Shown here one piece after another: positions 1 to 8,267 of a stretch of DNA of 34,852 nt. Made by a program: the position numbers and the translations under genes. Below the pieces are notes generated by a model. That model saw nothing but the letters and a program-made list of their open reading frames with translations. It did not search any database and was not told where the DNA came from. The stretch spans positions 1-34,852 of the forward strand of contig DATJSJ010000047.1 in the NCBI GenBank assembly GCA_035504175.1, in the 5' to 3' direction. The DNA comes from DATJSJ01 sp035504175 (lineage in GTDB: Bacteria; Pseudomonadota; Alphaproteobacteria; Acetobacterales; Acetobacteraceae). Numbering within the stretch: the first letter of the stretch is position 1; every line of letters starts with the position of its first letter.

Positions 1-765
1 GATTCGCACTGCCATCTCGACTACTACCGCAGAGAGGAACTGCCGGACGTGCTGCGGCGGGGAGAGACGGCTGGCATCGGAGAAATGGTCACGATCGGCA
101 CGACACTCGCACAATCGCAGATGATCCGCGCGCTGGCGGAAACTCTGCCGAACGTCTGGTGCACGGTCGGCATCCACCCGCATAACGCCGGCGAAGCGCC
201 GCCGCCGGCAGCGGAAACCCTCGCCACCATGACCGACCACCCGAAAGTCATTGGCATCGGCGAGAGCGGACTCGACTACTTCTACGACAAGGCCCCACGC
301 GACGCACAACACGCGACCTTCCGCGCCCATATCCGCGCCGCACGGCTGGCCAACCTGCCCATCGCCATCCACGCCCGCGACGCCGACGACGACATCATCC
401 GCATCCTGACCGAAGAACGCGAGGCCGGCGGCCCGTTCGACCTCCTGCTGCACTGCTTCAGCTCCGGCCGCGCCCTCGCCGAGACCGCGATCCAGATGGG
501 CGGCTATGTCAGCTTCTCCGGCATCCTGACCTTCCCGAAATCGCAGCAAATCCGCGATATCGCGCGCGACCTTCCGACCGACCGGCTGCTCGTGGAAACC
601 GATGCGCCCTACCTGGCCCCCGTGCCCAACCGCGGCAAGCGCAACGAACCCGCCTGGGTCGCCCATACCGCACACATGCTCGCCGAATTGCGCGGACTGA
701 CGGACGCCGAGCTCGCAGACCTGACCACGGAGAATTTCCGCCGCCTGTTCCGCAAGGCTGCGTAA
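1..765 (+). CDS. tatD: TatD family metal-dependent hydrolase (DNase), 5' end missing
   Basis: The reading frame is open from base 1, so the gene begins just before the window; 254 codons plus stop are present. The visible N-terminus DSHCHLD carries the HxH metal-binding pair of the TatD/amidohydrolase fold and sits only a few residues from the usual start, so very little is missing. Further metal or catalytic motifs are GIGESGLDYF (Glu), IHARDADDD (His), LLHCFSS (His) and the C-terminal ETDAPYLAP (Asp). TatD proteins are TIM-barrel, Mg-dependent 3'-5' nucleases or hydrolases of the cytoplasm, linked to DNA repair and apoptosis-like DNA degradation. The next gene starts 5 bases after the stop, so the two are very likely co-transcribed. 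In alphaproteobacteria tatD often follows metG, which would lie upstream of this window (inference). Confidence 0.95.
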   Translation, partial: DSHCHLDYYRREELPDVLRRGETAGIGEMVTIGTTLAQSQMIRALAETLPNVWCTVGIHPHNAGEAPPPAAETLATMTDHPKVIGIGESGLDYFYDKAPRDAQHATFRAHIRAARLANLPIAIHARDADDDIIRILTEEREAGGPFDLLLHCFSSGRALAETAIQMGGYVSFSGILTFPKSQQIRDIARDLPTDRLLVETDAPYLAPVPNRGKRNEPAWVAHTAHMLAELRGLTDAELADLTTENFRRLFRKAA

Positions 766-770
766 GCCCC

Positions 771-1568
771 GTGAGGATCACGATTCTCGGCTGCGGCGGC
801 TCCGCCGGCGTGCCCATGATCGGCGGCCGGGACGGGCGAGGGGACTGGGGCGCCTGCGATGCCGGCGAACCACGCAACCGGCGCATGCGTTCCGCAATCG
901 TCGTCGAGAGCGAGGCCGGAACCCGCCTGCTGGTCGACACCCCCCCGGATCTGCGCAGCCAGCTTCTCGCCTGCGCCATCCCGGCCATCGACGCGGTGCT
1001 GTTCACCCATTCCCACGCCGATCACATCACCGGCCTCGACGAAATCCGCATTCTCAACCGCATCGCCGGCCGTCCTCTCCAGGCCTACGGCACCGGCGAG
1101 ACGCTGGACGAACTGCGCCTGCGCTTCGACTACGCGTTTCGCCCGTGGAGACCGCCGGGCTTCTTCCGCCCGGTGCTGGAACCCGTCCTCGTCACGCCGG
1201 GCGAGACGGTCGAAGTCGCCGGCCTGGCCGTCACCGTGTTCGGCCAGGATCATCACGTCATGCCGACCCTCGGCCTGCGGATCGACGGCTTCGCCTATTC
1301 CACCGACGTGGTACGGCTCGACGCGGAGGCGCTGGCGGCGCTTGCGGGGATCGACACCTGGCTCGTCGGTTGTTTCCAGCGCCAGCCGCACCCGACGCAT
1401 GCCGATGTCGCGACGGTGCTCCGCTGGGCGCGGCAGCTCGCCGTCCGGCGGACGGTGCTGACGCATATGGGCACCGATCTCGACTGGGCCTGGATGCAGC
1501 GCCACTTGCCGGAGGACGTCGAGCCGGCCTTCGACGGCATGGTGTTGGAGATCGCCGCGCCAGTCTGA
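771..1568 (+). CDS. MBL-fold metallo-hydrolase (PhnP-like)
   Basis: 265 aa, GTG start 5 bases after the tatD stop. The zinc-binding signature FTHSHADHITGLDE of the metallo-beta-lactamase fold lies near residues 79-90. It is followed by DHHVMPTLGL, a YSTDVV segment and THMGTDLDW, giving the remaining His and Asp ligands of a binuclear site. The N-terminal GCGGSAGVPMIGG matches the PhnP/tRNase Z-like branch, whose members cleave phosphodiesters such as cyclic ribose phosphates. It lies directly behind tatD, a pairing seen in other alphaproteobacteria, but there are no phn genes here, so a role in phosphonate use is not supported. The substrate is unknown; a housekeeping phosphodiesterase is the most reasonable call. 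Confidence 0.9.
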   Translation: MRITILGCGGSAGVPMIGGRDGRGDWGACDAGEPRNRRMRSAIVVESEAGTRLLVDTPPDLRSQLLACAIPAIDAVLFTHSHADHITGLDEIRILNRIAGRPLQAYGTGETLDELRLRFDYAFRPWRPPGFFRPVLEPVLVTPGETVEVAGLAVTVFGQDHHVMPTLGLRIDGFAYSTDVVRLDAEALAALAGIDTWLVGCFQRQPHPTHADVATVLRWARQLAVRRTVLTHMGTDLDWAWMQRHLPEDVEPAFDGMVLEIAAPV

Positions 1569-1601
1569 CGCAGCGGCGCCGATCTGCAGGCTCGGACGGT
1601 G

Positions 1602-1670
1602 GACCGCAGCTCCCCGAGTGCGGTGCCTCACAGTGACGCAGCCGCAGCCACGGACCGCGTAGCTGCGGTC
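1602..1670. repeat. 10-bp inverted repeat upstream of the muramidase gene
   Basis: GACCGCAGCT at 1602-1611 is repeated in inverted form as AGCTGCGGTC at 1661-1670, perfect over 10 bp with 49 bases between. It lies between the hydrolase stop (1568) and the muramidase start (1731). It could be an operator or part of an mRNA leader structure. Chance occurrence in GC-rich DNA is possible. Confidence 0.35.
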
Positions 1671-1730
1671 ACTCGCCAGTCCAACGGGTGCTGCTACTTC
1701 GACCGTCATGGCGCCCGAAGGAGGGAGGAC

Positions 1731-2252
1731 ATGAGCGGATTCGATGATGCCTTCGCCATCGTCGTCGGGGTCGAGGGCGGCCTCAGCCTGGACCCAAGCG
1801 ATCGCGGCAATTGGACGGGCGGCCAGGTCGGCGTCGGCGTGCTGAAGGGCACGAAATACGGCATATCGGCGGCCGCCTATCCCAGGCTGGACATCGCGGC
1901 GCTGACGCTCGATGACGCGAAGGACCTCTATCGACGCGACTACTGGGAGGCTTGCGGCTGCGACGACCTGGCCGGACCTTTGGCGCTGCTGCTGTTCGAT
2001 GAGGCGGTCAACCAGGGACAGCACGTCGCCATCAGCACCCTGCAATCGGTCCTCGGCGTTGCATCCGACGGTGTCATCGGGCCGGCCACCACCGCGGCGA
2101 TCAAGGCTGCCGACCCGCGGAAATGCTATGCCGGGGTGCTTGCCGCGCGCTGCCTGAAATATTCCCAGGCGAGCAGCTTCGCGACCTACGGCCGGGGCTG
2201 GTTCAATCGCATCGGCCGCGTGGTCGCGTGTTCCGTGGCCTTGCCGGGTTAG
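1731..2252 (+). CDS. GH108-type muramidase (lysozyme-like) with peptidoglycan-binding C-terminus
   Basis: 173 aa. The ATG at 1731 is chosen because it follows an excellent ribosome binding site (GAAGGAGGGAGG); the frame stays open back to 1599, but that extension has no such signal. The N-terminal half has the glycoside hydrolase 108 hallmark VEGGLSLDPSDRGNWTGG followed by GTKYGIS; the Glu of EGG (residue 15) is the expected catalytic acid. The C-terminal half, with VLGVASDGVIGPAT, looks like the peptidoglycan-binding domain usually paired with GH108. It would cleave the N-acetylmuramic acid glycan backbone. No signal peptide is visible, as in phage endolysins that exit through a holin, yet no holin or other phage gene is nearby. 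A domesticated phage gene or a secreted-by-other-means autolysin are both possible. Confidence 0.85.
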   Translation: MSGFDDAFAIVVGVEGGLSLDPSDRGNWTGGQVGVGVLKGTKYGISAAAYPRLDIAALTLDDAKDLYRRDYWEACGCDDLAGPLALLLFDEAVNQGQHVAISTLQSVLGVASDGVIGPATTAAIKAADPRKCYAGVLAARCLKYSQASSFATYGRGWFNRIGRVVACSVALPG

Positions 2253-2287
2253 CGGCCGACGGCGAAGACGCTCAGAGCGGTGCGCGT

Positions 2288-3175
2288 CTAGAACCGGAAA
2301 TTCGCAGCAATGATGGCGCCGCCCAGGGTGAGCTTCTCGACGCCATTGTGACTGCCGCTGTTGAACGCGAGATAGCGGTAGCCCGCCGAGACGTCGATCC
2401 AGCGCGCGGCCTGATAGGCGAGGGCGCCATAGGCCTGCCAGGTGAACGGCACGGACCCGCCCCCGGCGTCGAGATAGAAGGGAATATAGAAGCGGCTATG
2501 GGGGATGTTGATCCGGCCGGTCACACCCCCGACGCCCTCGGGATCGGTCCTGCCAAGCGTGAGGCTGCCTGTCCGCGTGAGCGCGATCGTCCGGTTCGGC
2601 AGCAGGATATCGTTGGTCAGCGTGTAGTTGGTGGTGGCCCCCGTGAACAGGATGCGCATCCCCACGACGGCGTCGAGATTGCCCCAATCACCGCTCAGCA
2701 GCGTATAGCCGCCCGCGAGTGACCAGATCGTCGCCGCCAGCCGGGTGCCGGTATCGAGCTGCTGCGAACGCGGAATGTCGATCGGGCCAGGACCGAGATT
2801 GACGGTGGAAAGATGGCTGTTGCTCGTGGTGATGCTGGCATTGACGTAGATAAGGTCGGTCATGACCGAAAAGCGGTCGTAGCGTGCCTCGCCACCAACC
2901 ATCAGGCCGAAATTCAGCTCGGAGAGATAATCGCCGATGCCGGCACTGATATCGGTCGTGACGTTGCCGCCGCGCGGCCCGGTGTAGCTCAGATTCGATG
3001 ACAGTGTGGGCAGCCAGGCATAGGGCGTGACGGCGAAGGTCCAGCCAGATTTCGACGTCGCGCCGGCTGGCGTCGAGGCGACCTGGGCCTCCGCCGGCGT
3101 GGCAGCGACGCCGAGAGCGAATGCCGCAATTGCCAGGAGGCCGGCTCGCGAAAGGATCGTGTGGGATCGTCGCAT
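2288..3175 (-). CDS. Outer-membrane beta-barrel protein of unknown function
   Basis: 295 aa. The ATG at 3175 is preferred over the upstream ATG at 3202 because AAGGAG stands 9 bases before it. Residues 1-30 form a classic Sec signal peptide (twin Arg-like start, hydrophobic core, cleavage after AEA). The mature part has alternating hydrophobic and aromatic strands (FAVTPYAWLPTL, FGLMVGGEARYDRFSVMTDLIYV, WIDVSAGYRYLAF) and ends in Phe (AANFRF), the usual beta-signal for BAM-dependent insertion. It resembles uncharacterised outer-membrane proteins of alphaproteobacteria that begin with a TPYxWLP motif; no substrate can be inferred. It converges on the muramidase gene and has its own long upstream region. 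Confidence 0.8.
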   Translation of the reverse strand: MRRSHTILSRAGLLAIAAFALGVAATPAEAQVASTPAGATSKSGWTFAVTPYAWLPTLSSNLSYTGPRGGNVTTDISAGIGDYLSELNFGLMVGGEARYDRFSVMTDLIYVNASITTSNSHLSTVNLGPGPIDIPRSQQLDTGTRLAATIWSLAGGYTLLSGDWGNLDAVVGMRILFTGATTNYTLTNDILLPNRTIALTRTGSLTLGRTDPEGVGGVTGRINIPHSRFYIPFYLDAGGGSVPFTWQAYGALAYQAARWIDVSAGYRYLAFNSGSHNGVEKLTLGGAIIAANFRF

Positions 3176-3498
3176 CGGGCACATCTCCTTCCGGTCATGC
3201 AAGCCGGTCGACAGTCGGCGATCGTCCGGTAAGGTCGACCGAGGGATGCGCGGAGCGCCTCGGACCCGTGGTCCAAGCGTTCAATCCCGTCCGCCCGATT
3301 CCCCAGCCCAGAGTCAAATGTCAGACCCGGGAGCGAGCTCCTGGAGCGCCTTGCAAACCTGTTCGGACACACATGCAGCGAGCAGCCCAAGCACCGGACC
3401 CGTGGGGCAGGAGTTCTGGCCGGTCTTGCGCCGGATGGCGATTCTTCTCCCGACTATGTAACGGAATCTATGGGTTGTCGGCCAAGCCTTGTTGCCAA

Positions 3499-3528
3499 AC
3501 TATCCCATTACACGACCGGAAGTGTCAA
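3499..3528 (-). promoter_or_regulatory. Candidate sigma-70 promoter for the outer-membrane protein gene
   Basis: On the minus strand a perfect -35 box TTGACA (3528-3523) is followed after 18 bases by GATAGT (3504-3499), four of six matches to TATAAT, in an AT-richer patch. Transcription would start near 3492 and leave a long leader before the ATG at 3175. Prediction by eye only. Confidence 0.4.
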
Positions 3529-3537
3529 GCGCTTGGC

Positions 3538-3558
3538 CAGACCGTGCCCGACGGTCTG
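3538..3558 (-). terminator. Hairpin just downstream of amn
   Basis: CAGACCGT and ACGGTCTG form a perfect 8-bp stem with a 5-base loop, 7 bases past the amn stop codon. There is no T-run after it on the minus strand, so it may be a 3'-end stabiliser or a weak terminator. Confidence 0.45.
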
Positions 3559-3565
3559 ACGCGGC

Positions 3566-5173
3566 TCATCGGAACGGCGGCTCATCGAAGCTGCGCAGCT
3601 TGCGCGAGTGCAGCGCCCCGATGTCGCCGCGCAGCGCATCGAGCGTTGCGAGCCCGATCGCCAGATGCTCGCCGACCGCCCGCTGGTAGAAGGCGCTCGC
3701 CGCCCCGGGCAGTTTCAGCTCGCCATGCAGGGGCTTGTCGGAGACGCAGAGCAGCGTGCCGTACGGCACCCGCAACCGGTAGCCCTGCGCGGCCAGCGTG
3801 CCGCTCTCCATGTCGACGGCGATGGCGCGCGACAGGTTGATCCGTCGGCGCTCCTGCGACCAGCGCAGTTCCCAGTTGCGGTCGTCGTAGCTCACGACGG
3901 TGCCGGTGCGCAGCCGCCGCTTCAGCGCCGCACCGTGATCGCCGGTGACCTTCGCCGCGGCCGACTGCAGCGCGAGCTGCACCTCGGCCAGTGCCGGGAT
4001 CGGCACTTCCGGCGGCACCAGCTCATCGAGGATGCGGTCGCGCCGCAGATAGCCGTGCGCCAGCACGTAATCGCCGATCACCTGGGTCTGGCGCAGCCCG
4101 CCGCAATGTCCGACCATGATCCAGCAATGCGGCCGCAGCACCGCGAGATGGTCGGTGATGTTTTTCGCGTTCGCGGGTCCGACGCCGATATTGACCAGCG
4201 TCGTGCCGCCCGCTTCGTCGCCGCGCAGCAAGTGATAGGCCGGCATCTGGAAACTGTGCCAGGGCGCAGCCGCCGCCGCGGCCGCGGCTGCATCCGGATC
4301 GTGATCGCGGCCGATTGCGACACCGCCCGGCAGAACGATCGCCGTGTACGGACTGCCCGGGCGGCGCAACTCATCGAGCCCCCAGCGGACGAACTGGTCG
4401 ACGTAGCGATGGTAGTTGGTGAGCAGCAGCCAGGGCTGGATCGCCCGCCAGTCGGTCCCGGTGTAGTGCACCAGGCGACGCAGCGAGTAGTCGACGCGCG
4501 CGCCGTCGAACAGGGCCAGCGGCAACGGCTCGCCCGGCCGTGATTCCCAGGCCCCGTCCGCGATCTCGTCGCCCACGGCGGAGAGTTTCGGTGTCGGGAA
4601 ATGCCGCGCGAGGGCGGCAACCGGCACGTCGCTCCCGGCCGGCAGCTCCACCGTCTCCAGCACGTACGGATAGGGCATTTCCTGCTCGCCGGGTGCGACG
4701 TCCAGCGTCGCGCCATAGTCCTCCACCAGCGGCCGCAGCTGGTCCAGCAGGTAGCCGCGGAAGAAGCCGGGCTGCGTCACCGTGGTCGCGTAGAGCCCGG
4801 GCGCCTGCAGCTTCGCCCAGGCGCGGCGCAGCGTCGGCAGCGGCAGGCGCGGCTCGTGCCACAGGCGCAGCTCGGGGTAGCGGAACAGCGCACGTTCTTC
4901 CGGCGACGGCGGCGGACCGCCATCGAGGAAGCGTGCGAGCGTCTGCCGCAACGCCGCCACCGCCGCGGCGTGCAGTTCTTCGAGGTGATCCACCGCCTGG
5001 TCCGGGGTGATGGTCCGGCTGCCGGGCTGTCGAGCCGATTCGAACACTTGCGCCTCGCTCGCATCGCGTCGCCGGCGCGGCGGTCGGGCGCCGGGGACAG
5101 CGGTGTTGGCACCGACCGGGCCTGCAGGCAAGCGTTGGCTGAGCTCCTCAGGTGCCCGGATCTTTCTTTCCAT
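3566..5173 (-). CDS. amn: AMP nucleosidase
   Basis: 535 aa from the ATG at 5173, chosen because TAAGGA precedes it by about 7 bases; an ATG at 5224 is in frame but badly spaced from any Shine-Dalgarno. It hydrolyses AMP to adenine and ribose 5-phosphate in the cytoplasm. The N-terminal half is the AMP nucleosidase-specific domain; the C-terminal half is a PNP/UDP-phosphorylase fold with NIGVGPANAKNITDH, WIMVGHCGGLRQTQ, the AVDMESGTLAAQG ribose-binding Glu region and LCVSDKPLHGELKLPG. The C-terminus HSRKLRSFDEPPFR is the conserved family ending. It is about 50 residues longer than the E. coli enzyme, mostly a Pro/Arg-rich low-complexity N-terminus. It is divergent from mazG, another nucleotide-pool enzyme. 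Confidence 0.95.
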   Translation of the reverse strand: MERKIRAPEELSQRLPAGPVGANTAVPGARPPRRRRDASEAQVFESARQPGSRTITPDQAVDHLEELHAAAVAALRQTLARFLDGGPPPSPEERALFRYPELRLWHEPRLPLPTLRRAWAKLQAPGLYATTVTQPGFFRGYLLDQLRPLVEDYGATLDVAPGEQEMPYPYVLETVELPAGSDVPVAALARHFPTPKLSAVGDEIADGAWESRPGEPLPLALFDGARVDYSLRRLVHYTGTDWRAIQPWLLLTNYHRYVDQFVRWGLDELRRPGSPYTAIVLPGGVAIGRDHDPDAAAAAAAAAPWHSFQMPAYHLLRGDEAGGTTLVNIGVGPANAKNITDHLAVLRPHCWIMVGHCGGLRQTQVIGDYVLAHGYLRRDRILDELVPPEVPIPALAEVQLALQSAAAKVTGDHGAALKRRLRTGTVVSYDDRNWELRWSQERRRINLSRAIAVDMESGTLAAQGYRLRVPYGTLLCVSDKPLHGELKLPGAASAFYQRAVGEHLAIGLATLDALRGDIGALHSRKLRSFDEPPFR

Positions 5174-5428
5174 AATATTCCTTATGCGGCAATTGCGCGT
5201 GCGCCGAACACCAAGCTCTCGCATCTCCCCGCATCAGCGGCGGCAGCGCCGCGACGGCTGGGCGGACCGAGGCGGGCCCCGAGTGGGTCCGATCGCGGCG
5301 CCCGGACGACCGTCGCGGCGCGGCAGTGAGGCGGTCGGTTTGCCGGCGAGCGGGCAAGGCCCGAATTCGCTGGCGCATTTGCGATTCGGGGCCATAGGTG
5401 GACGGCACCGCATTCACCGGACACAGCG

Positions 5429-6232
5429 ATGACCGACACTCCCGAGGTCGAACTCCGTCGCCTGCTCGACATCATGGCGGCACTCCGCGATCCGCATTCG
5501 GGCTGCCCCTGGGACCGCGAGCAGTGCTTCGCGACGATCGCGCCATACACGATCGAGGAGGCCTGCGAGGTCGCCGACGCCATCGCCCGCGGCGACGACG
5601 CAGCACTGCCCGACGAGCTCGGCGACCTGCTGTTCCAGGTCGTCTACCATGCGCGCATGGCCGAAGAGGTCGGGCAGTTCGGCTTCGCCGAGGTGGCCCG
5701 GTCGATCGCCGACAAGATGATCCGGCGCCATCCGCACGTCTTCGGCGCGGCGGCGGCGCGCGACGCCACCGCCCAGACCGCGGCCTGGGAGGTGCAGAAA
5801 GCGGCGGAACGGGCGGCGCGGGCGGAGACCGGCGCGCTCGCCGGCGTGCCGTCCAGCCTGCCTGCCCTCACCCGAGCTGCCAAGCTGACCGCGCGCGCCG
5901 CCCGGGTCGGCTTCGACTGGCCGGACGCGGCGGCGGTGCTCGACAAGCTGGAGGAAGAGGCCACGGAGTTGCGGGCCGAACTCGCCACCGCCGATCCCAT
6001 GCGGCTGGCCGATGAGGTCGGCGACCTGCTGTTCGTGCTGGCCAATCTTGCCCGCAAGCTGCAGCTCGACCCGGAAGAGTGTCTGCGCGCGGCCAACCGC
6101 AAATTCACCCGCCGCTTCGGCGCCGTCGAGCAACGCCTCGCCGCCGCCGGCCAGGGGCCGGGCGACGCGACGCTCCTCGAGATGGAGGAAGCGTGGCAGG
6201 CCGTGAAGGCGGCCGAAGGCCGCCTGCCGTAG
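5429..6232 (+). CDS. mazG: Nucleoside triphosphate pyrophosphohydrolase MazG
   Basis: 267 aa, the normal length for the two-domain enzyme. It splits NTPs/dNTPs to NMP and pyrophosphate and is thought to clean the nucleotide pool and to modulate the stringent response. Domain 1 carries DIMAALRDPHSGCPWDREQ, then YTIEEACEVADAI and DELGDLLFQVVYHARMAEE, i.e. the EExxE and ExxD metal-binding motifs, followed by KMIRRHPHVFG. Domain 2 repeats the pattern with LEEEATELRAEL and DEVGDLLFVLANLARKL, ending in ANRKFTRRF. Start is the ATG at 5429; no strong ribosome binding site is seen. In many alphaproteobacteria mazG follows hflX; here the two have been separated by a kinase gene and a strand change. Confidence 0.95.
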   Translation: MTDTPEVELRRLLDIMAALRDPHSGCPWDREQCFATIAPYTIEEACEVADAIARGDDAALPDELGDLLFQVVYHARMAEEVGQFGFAEVARSIADKMIRRHPHVFGAAAARDATAQTAAWEVQKAAERAARAETGALAGVPSSLPALTRAAKLTARAARVGFDWPDAAAVLDKLEEEATELRAELATADPMRLADEVGDLLFVLANLARKLQLDPEECLRAANRKFTRRFGAVEQRLAAAGQGPGDATLLEMEEAWQAVKAAEGRLP

Positions 6233-6265
6233 CACCGTCGCGGACCCGGGCGTCACGCGCCGCGG

Positions 6266-8140
6266 CTATGCGTGGACCGTCGCCGGCACACCGTGCAGCG
6301 TGAAGCGGAACGTGGCTCCCTCCCCTGGCGTCGATTCGAGCCAGATGCGTCCGCCATGCCGTTCGACGATGCGCTTGACGACGGCGAGTCCGATACCGCT
6401 GCCCTCATACGCGTCACGCCCATGCAGGCGCTGGAACATCTGAAAGATCCGGTCGGCGTGCTGCCTGTCGATGCCGATGCCGTTGTCGGCGACGGCAAAG
6501 ACCCAGTCCTGACCGCGCGGTTCCGCGGTGATCGTCACGCGCGGCGCTCGATCCGACCGGAACTTGACCGCGTTGCTGATCAGGTTCTGGAACACCTGGC
6601 CGAGTTGCATTTCGTCGGCCAGGACGACCGGGAGCGGACCGTATTCGACGGAGACGCCGGACTCCTGAAGCATGGGCCGGAGGTCGCTGTCGACCTGCCT
6701 GAGAACGGCGTCCACGTCGACCGGCGCAAGCGGGCCGCCCTGCGAGCCGAGGCGCGCGTAGGCGAGGAGACCGCTGACCAGTCGTTGCATGCGCCGGGCG
6801 CCGTCCGAGGCGAAGTGCAGGTACCGGTCGGCGCGCTCGTCCAGCCGTCCCCGATACCGGTCGGCCAGAAGCTGGGTGAAGTTCGCCACGATCCGCAGCG
6901 GCTCCTGCAGATCGTGTGAGGCCACGTAGGCGAACTGCTCGAGTTCCGCAATGCTCCGTTCCAGTTCTGCGCCGCGACGCTTGAGCTCCGTGATGTCCCG
7001 CATGATCGACGACATCCCGATGGCCTCGCCGGCCTCGTCGCGAATCGGCGACATGGTCACCGAGACATCGACCGGTGTGCCGCTCTTGCAGACGCAGACC
7101 GTTTCGAGACGCGTCACCGGCGTGGCGCGGCGGATCTGCTCCGCGACCGGGGCGGCGGGCAGCAGCATTTGTTTCGACCGCCCGATTGCCTCCTCTGCGC
7201 GGTAGCCGAATAGATGTTCGGCCCCACCATTCCAGCTGGTGATGATGCCATCGAGTGATTCGCCGATGATCGCATCGGAGGAGGAGGCCACGATCGCCGC
7301 CAGCCGGTCGTTCACGGTCTCGATGCGGAGGAGCCAGGTGCAGGTCAGGCAGACCAAGGTTCCCAGGATCACGATCATCGCGACGGTGAGCACGGCGAAT
7401 CCGAACGCCGCCTCGATCGCGTGGCTTTCGACCGCCATCAGGACGCCACCGGCGCAGACCAGCGGGATCATCAGTACCGCCGGCATCAGCAGCCGGAAGG
7501 CAGTGCCGGCGTGACCACCGCGGATCGCGAATTGGATCCATCCCCTGTCTGGCCGCGCCAGAAGCACGGCGGTCAGCAGCGCGCCTTGCGCCAGCGCCGT
7601 TGGCAGCGACATCGCCGAGAACGGGAACACGCGATAGAGCGCGTCGATTCCGTAGGCATAGCCGACGAGATCGATCAGGCAGACGATCAGACCGAGCGTG
7701 GCCAGGGTGACGGCAATGCGGTGCCGTGTCACATCGGTGGCGAGCAGCGCTGCGCCCAGCACGATGAAACCCGCCGCCGTGGCCGGCGACAATCTGCCGA
7801 GTTCACGGCCCAGCAGGTATCCGGCGTCGGGTCGGCCGGCGACGTATTCCGCGAGACAGTACAGGCCGACGACCAGCACAATGGTGCCGCCGGCCGGCCG
7901 CACCCGGAACCGGCGGAGCGACACCTGGGTCAGCGAGAAGGCGGCCGCGGCACTCAGCACCAGGCAGATGGCGGTTGCAACCGAGGTGGTCGCGCGGCCA
8001 ACCCCGAAACTCGTCATGACGCGCAGCCGCACGGCCCAGCCGAGCAGAGCCGAGACGGCAAAGACTGCGACGGCCCCGGCGCAAAGCCGCGAGACCGTCC
8101 TGACCCTTTGGACGGCGTGATATCCCGGTGCGGAGCTCAC
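6266..8140 (-). CDS. Membrane-bound PAS-domain sensor histidine kinase (orphan)
   Basis: 624 aa, GTG start at 8140 with GGAGGG 5 bases upstream. Residues about 20-270 contain roughly eight hydrophobic segments, a large integral-membrane sensor module of unknown type. Then a PAS/PAC domain (about 278-388: NDRLAAIVASSSDAIIGESL, FGYRAEEAIG, MRDITELKRR), a HisKA domain with the phosphoacceptor His409 in YVASHDLQEPLR, and a HATPase with NLISNAVKFRSD, VADNGIGI and GSGIGLAVVKRIVERHGG. The HisKA type (ASHDLQEPLR) is that of bacteriophytochrome-like kinases. No response regulator gene is adjacent, so its partner must be elsewhere. It converges on mazG. The stimulus cannot be told from sequence. Confidence 0.92.
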   Translation of the reverse strand: MSSAPGYHAVQRVRTVSRLCAGAVAVFAVSALLGWAVRLRVMTSFGVGRATTSVATAICLVLSAAAAFSLTQVSLRRFRVRPAGGTIVLVVGLYCLAEYVAGRPDAGYLLGRELGRLSPATAAGFIVLGAALLATDVTRHRIAVTLATLGLIVCLIDLVGYAYGIDALYRVFPFSAMSLPTALAQGALLTAVLLARPDRGWIQFAIRGGHAGTAFRLLMPAVLMIPLVCAGGVLMAVESHAIEAAFGFAVLTVAMIVILGTLVCLTCTWLLRIETVNDRLAAIVASSSDAIIGESLDGIITSWNGGAEHLFGYRAEEAIGRSKQMLLPAAPVAEQIRRATPVTRLETVCVCKSGTPVDVSVTMSPIRDEAGEAIGMSSIMRDITELKRRGAELERSIAELEQFAYVASHDLQEPLRIVANFTQLLADRYRGRLDERADRYLHFASDGARRMQRLVSGLLAYARLGSQGGPLAPVDVDAVLRQVDSDLRPMLQESGVSVEYGPLPVVLADEMQLGQVFQNLISNAVKFRSDRAPRVTITAEPRGQDWVFAVADNGIGIDRQHADRIFQMFQRLHGRDAYEGSGIGLAVVKRIVERHGGRIWLESTPGEGATFRFTLHGVPATVHA

Positions 8141-8205
8141 AGGTCCCTCCGCCGACCATCGTATTTTCCCGCTTCGGCCATTCGCCGGTCAAGCCGGCGG
8201 GTGAA

Positions 8206-8262
8206 GGGGGTCTGGGGCCTCAGGCCCCAGCGGGGTCAGGGGCGGAGCCCCTGGTCTTCCTT
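8206..8262. repeat. Dispersed GC-rich hairpin repeat, copy A
   Basis: Two hairpins in tandem: CTGGGGCC-TCA-GGCCCCAG (8212-8230) and CAGGGGC-GGA-GCCCCTG (8237-8253). The same GGGGGTCTGGGGCC / GGCCCCAGCG core recurs on the opposite strand at 17529-17550. It fills the space between the phosphatase gene (stop at 8268) and the kinase start at 8140, and may also act as a bidirectional terminator. Confidence 0.7.
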
Positions 8263-8267
8263 CCTTG

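Larger units (their letters stand above)
3176..3565. other. 390-bp non-coding region between amn and the outer-membrane protein gene
   Basis: No ORF with codon bias, ribosome binding site or family resemblance was found here. It is less GC-rich than its surroundings around 3440-3530. It holds the amn-distal hairpin at 3538-3558 and a candidate promoter at 3499-3528 pointing toward the outer-membrane protein gene, which would give that mRNA a leader of about 315 bases. Nothing else is recognised. Confidence 0.6.

Noticed and set aside
609..2045. 478-codon minus-strand open frame
   Set aside because: Antisense to tatD, the MBL hydrolase and the muramidase; no domain or ribosome binding site.
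3270..3320. GTTCAATCC motif resembling a tRNA T-loop
   Set aside because: The flanking bases do not form a T-stem and no acceptor, D or anticodon arms can be drawn.
8206..8262. CRISPR-like repeat at the palindromic intergenic elements
   Set aside because: The units are single inverted hairpins, not direct repeats with regular spacers, and no cas genes are present.
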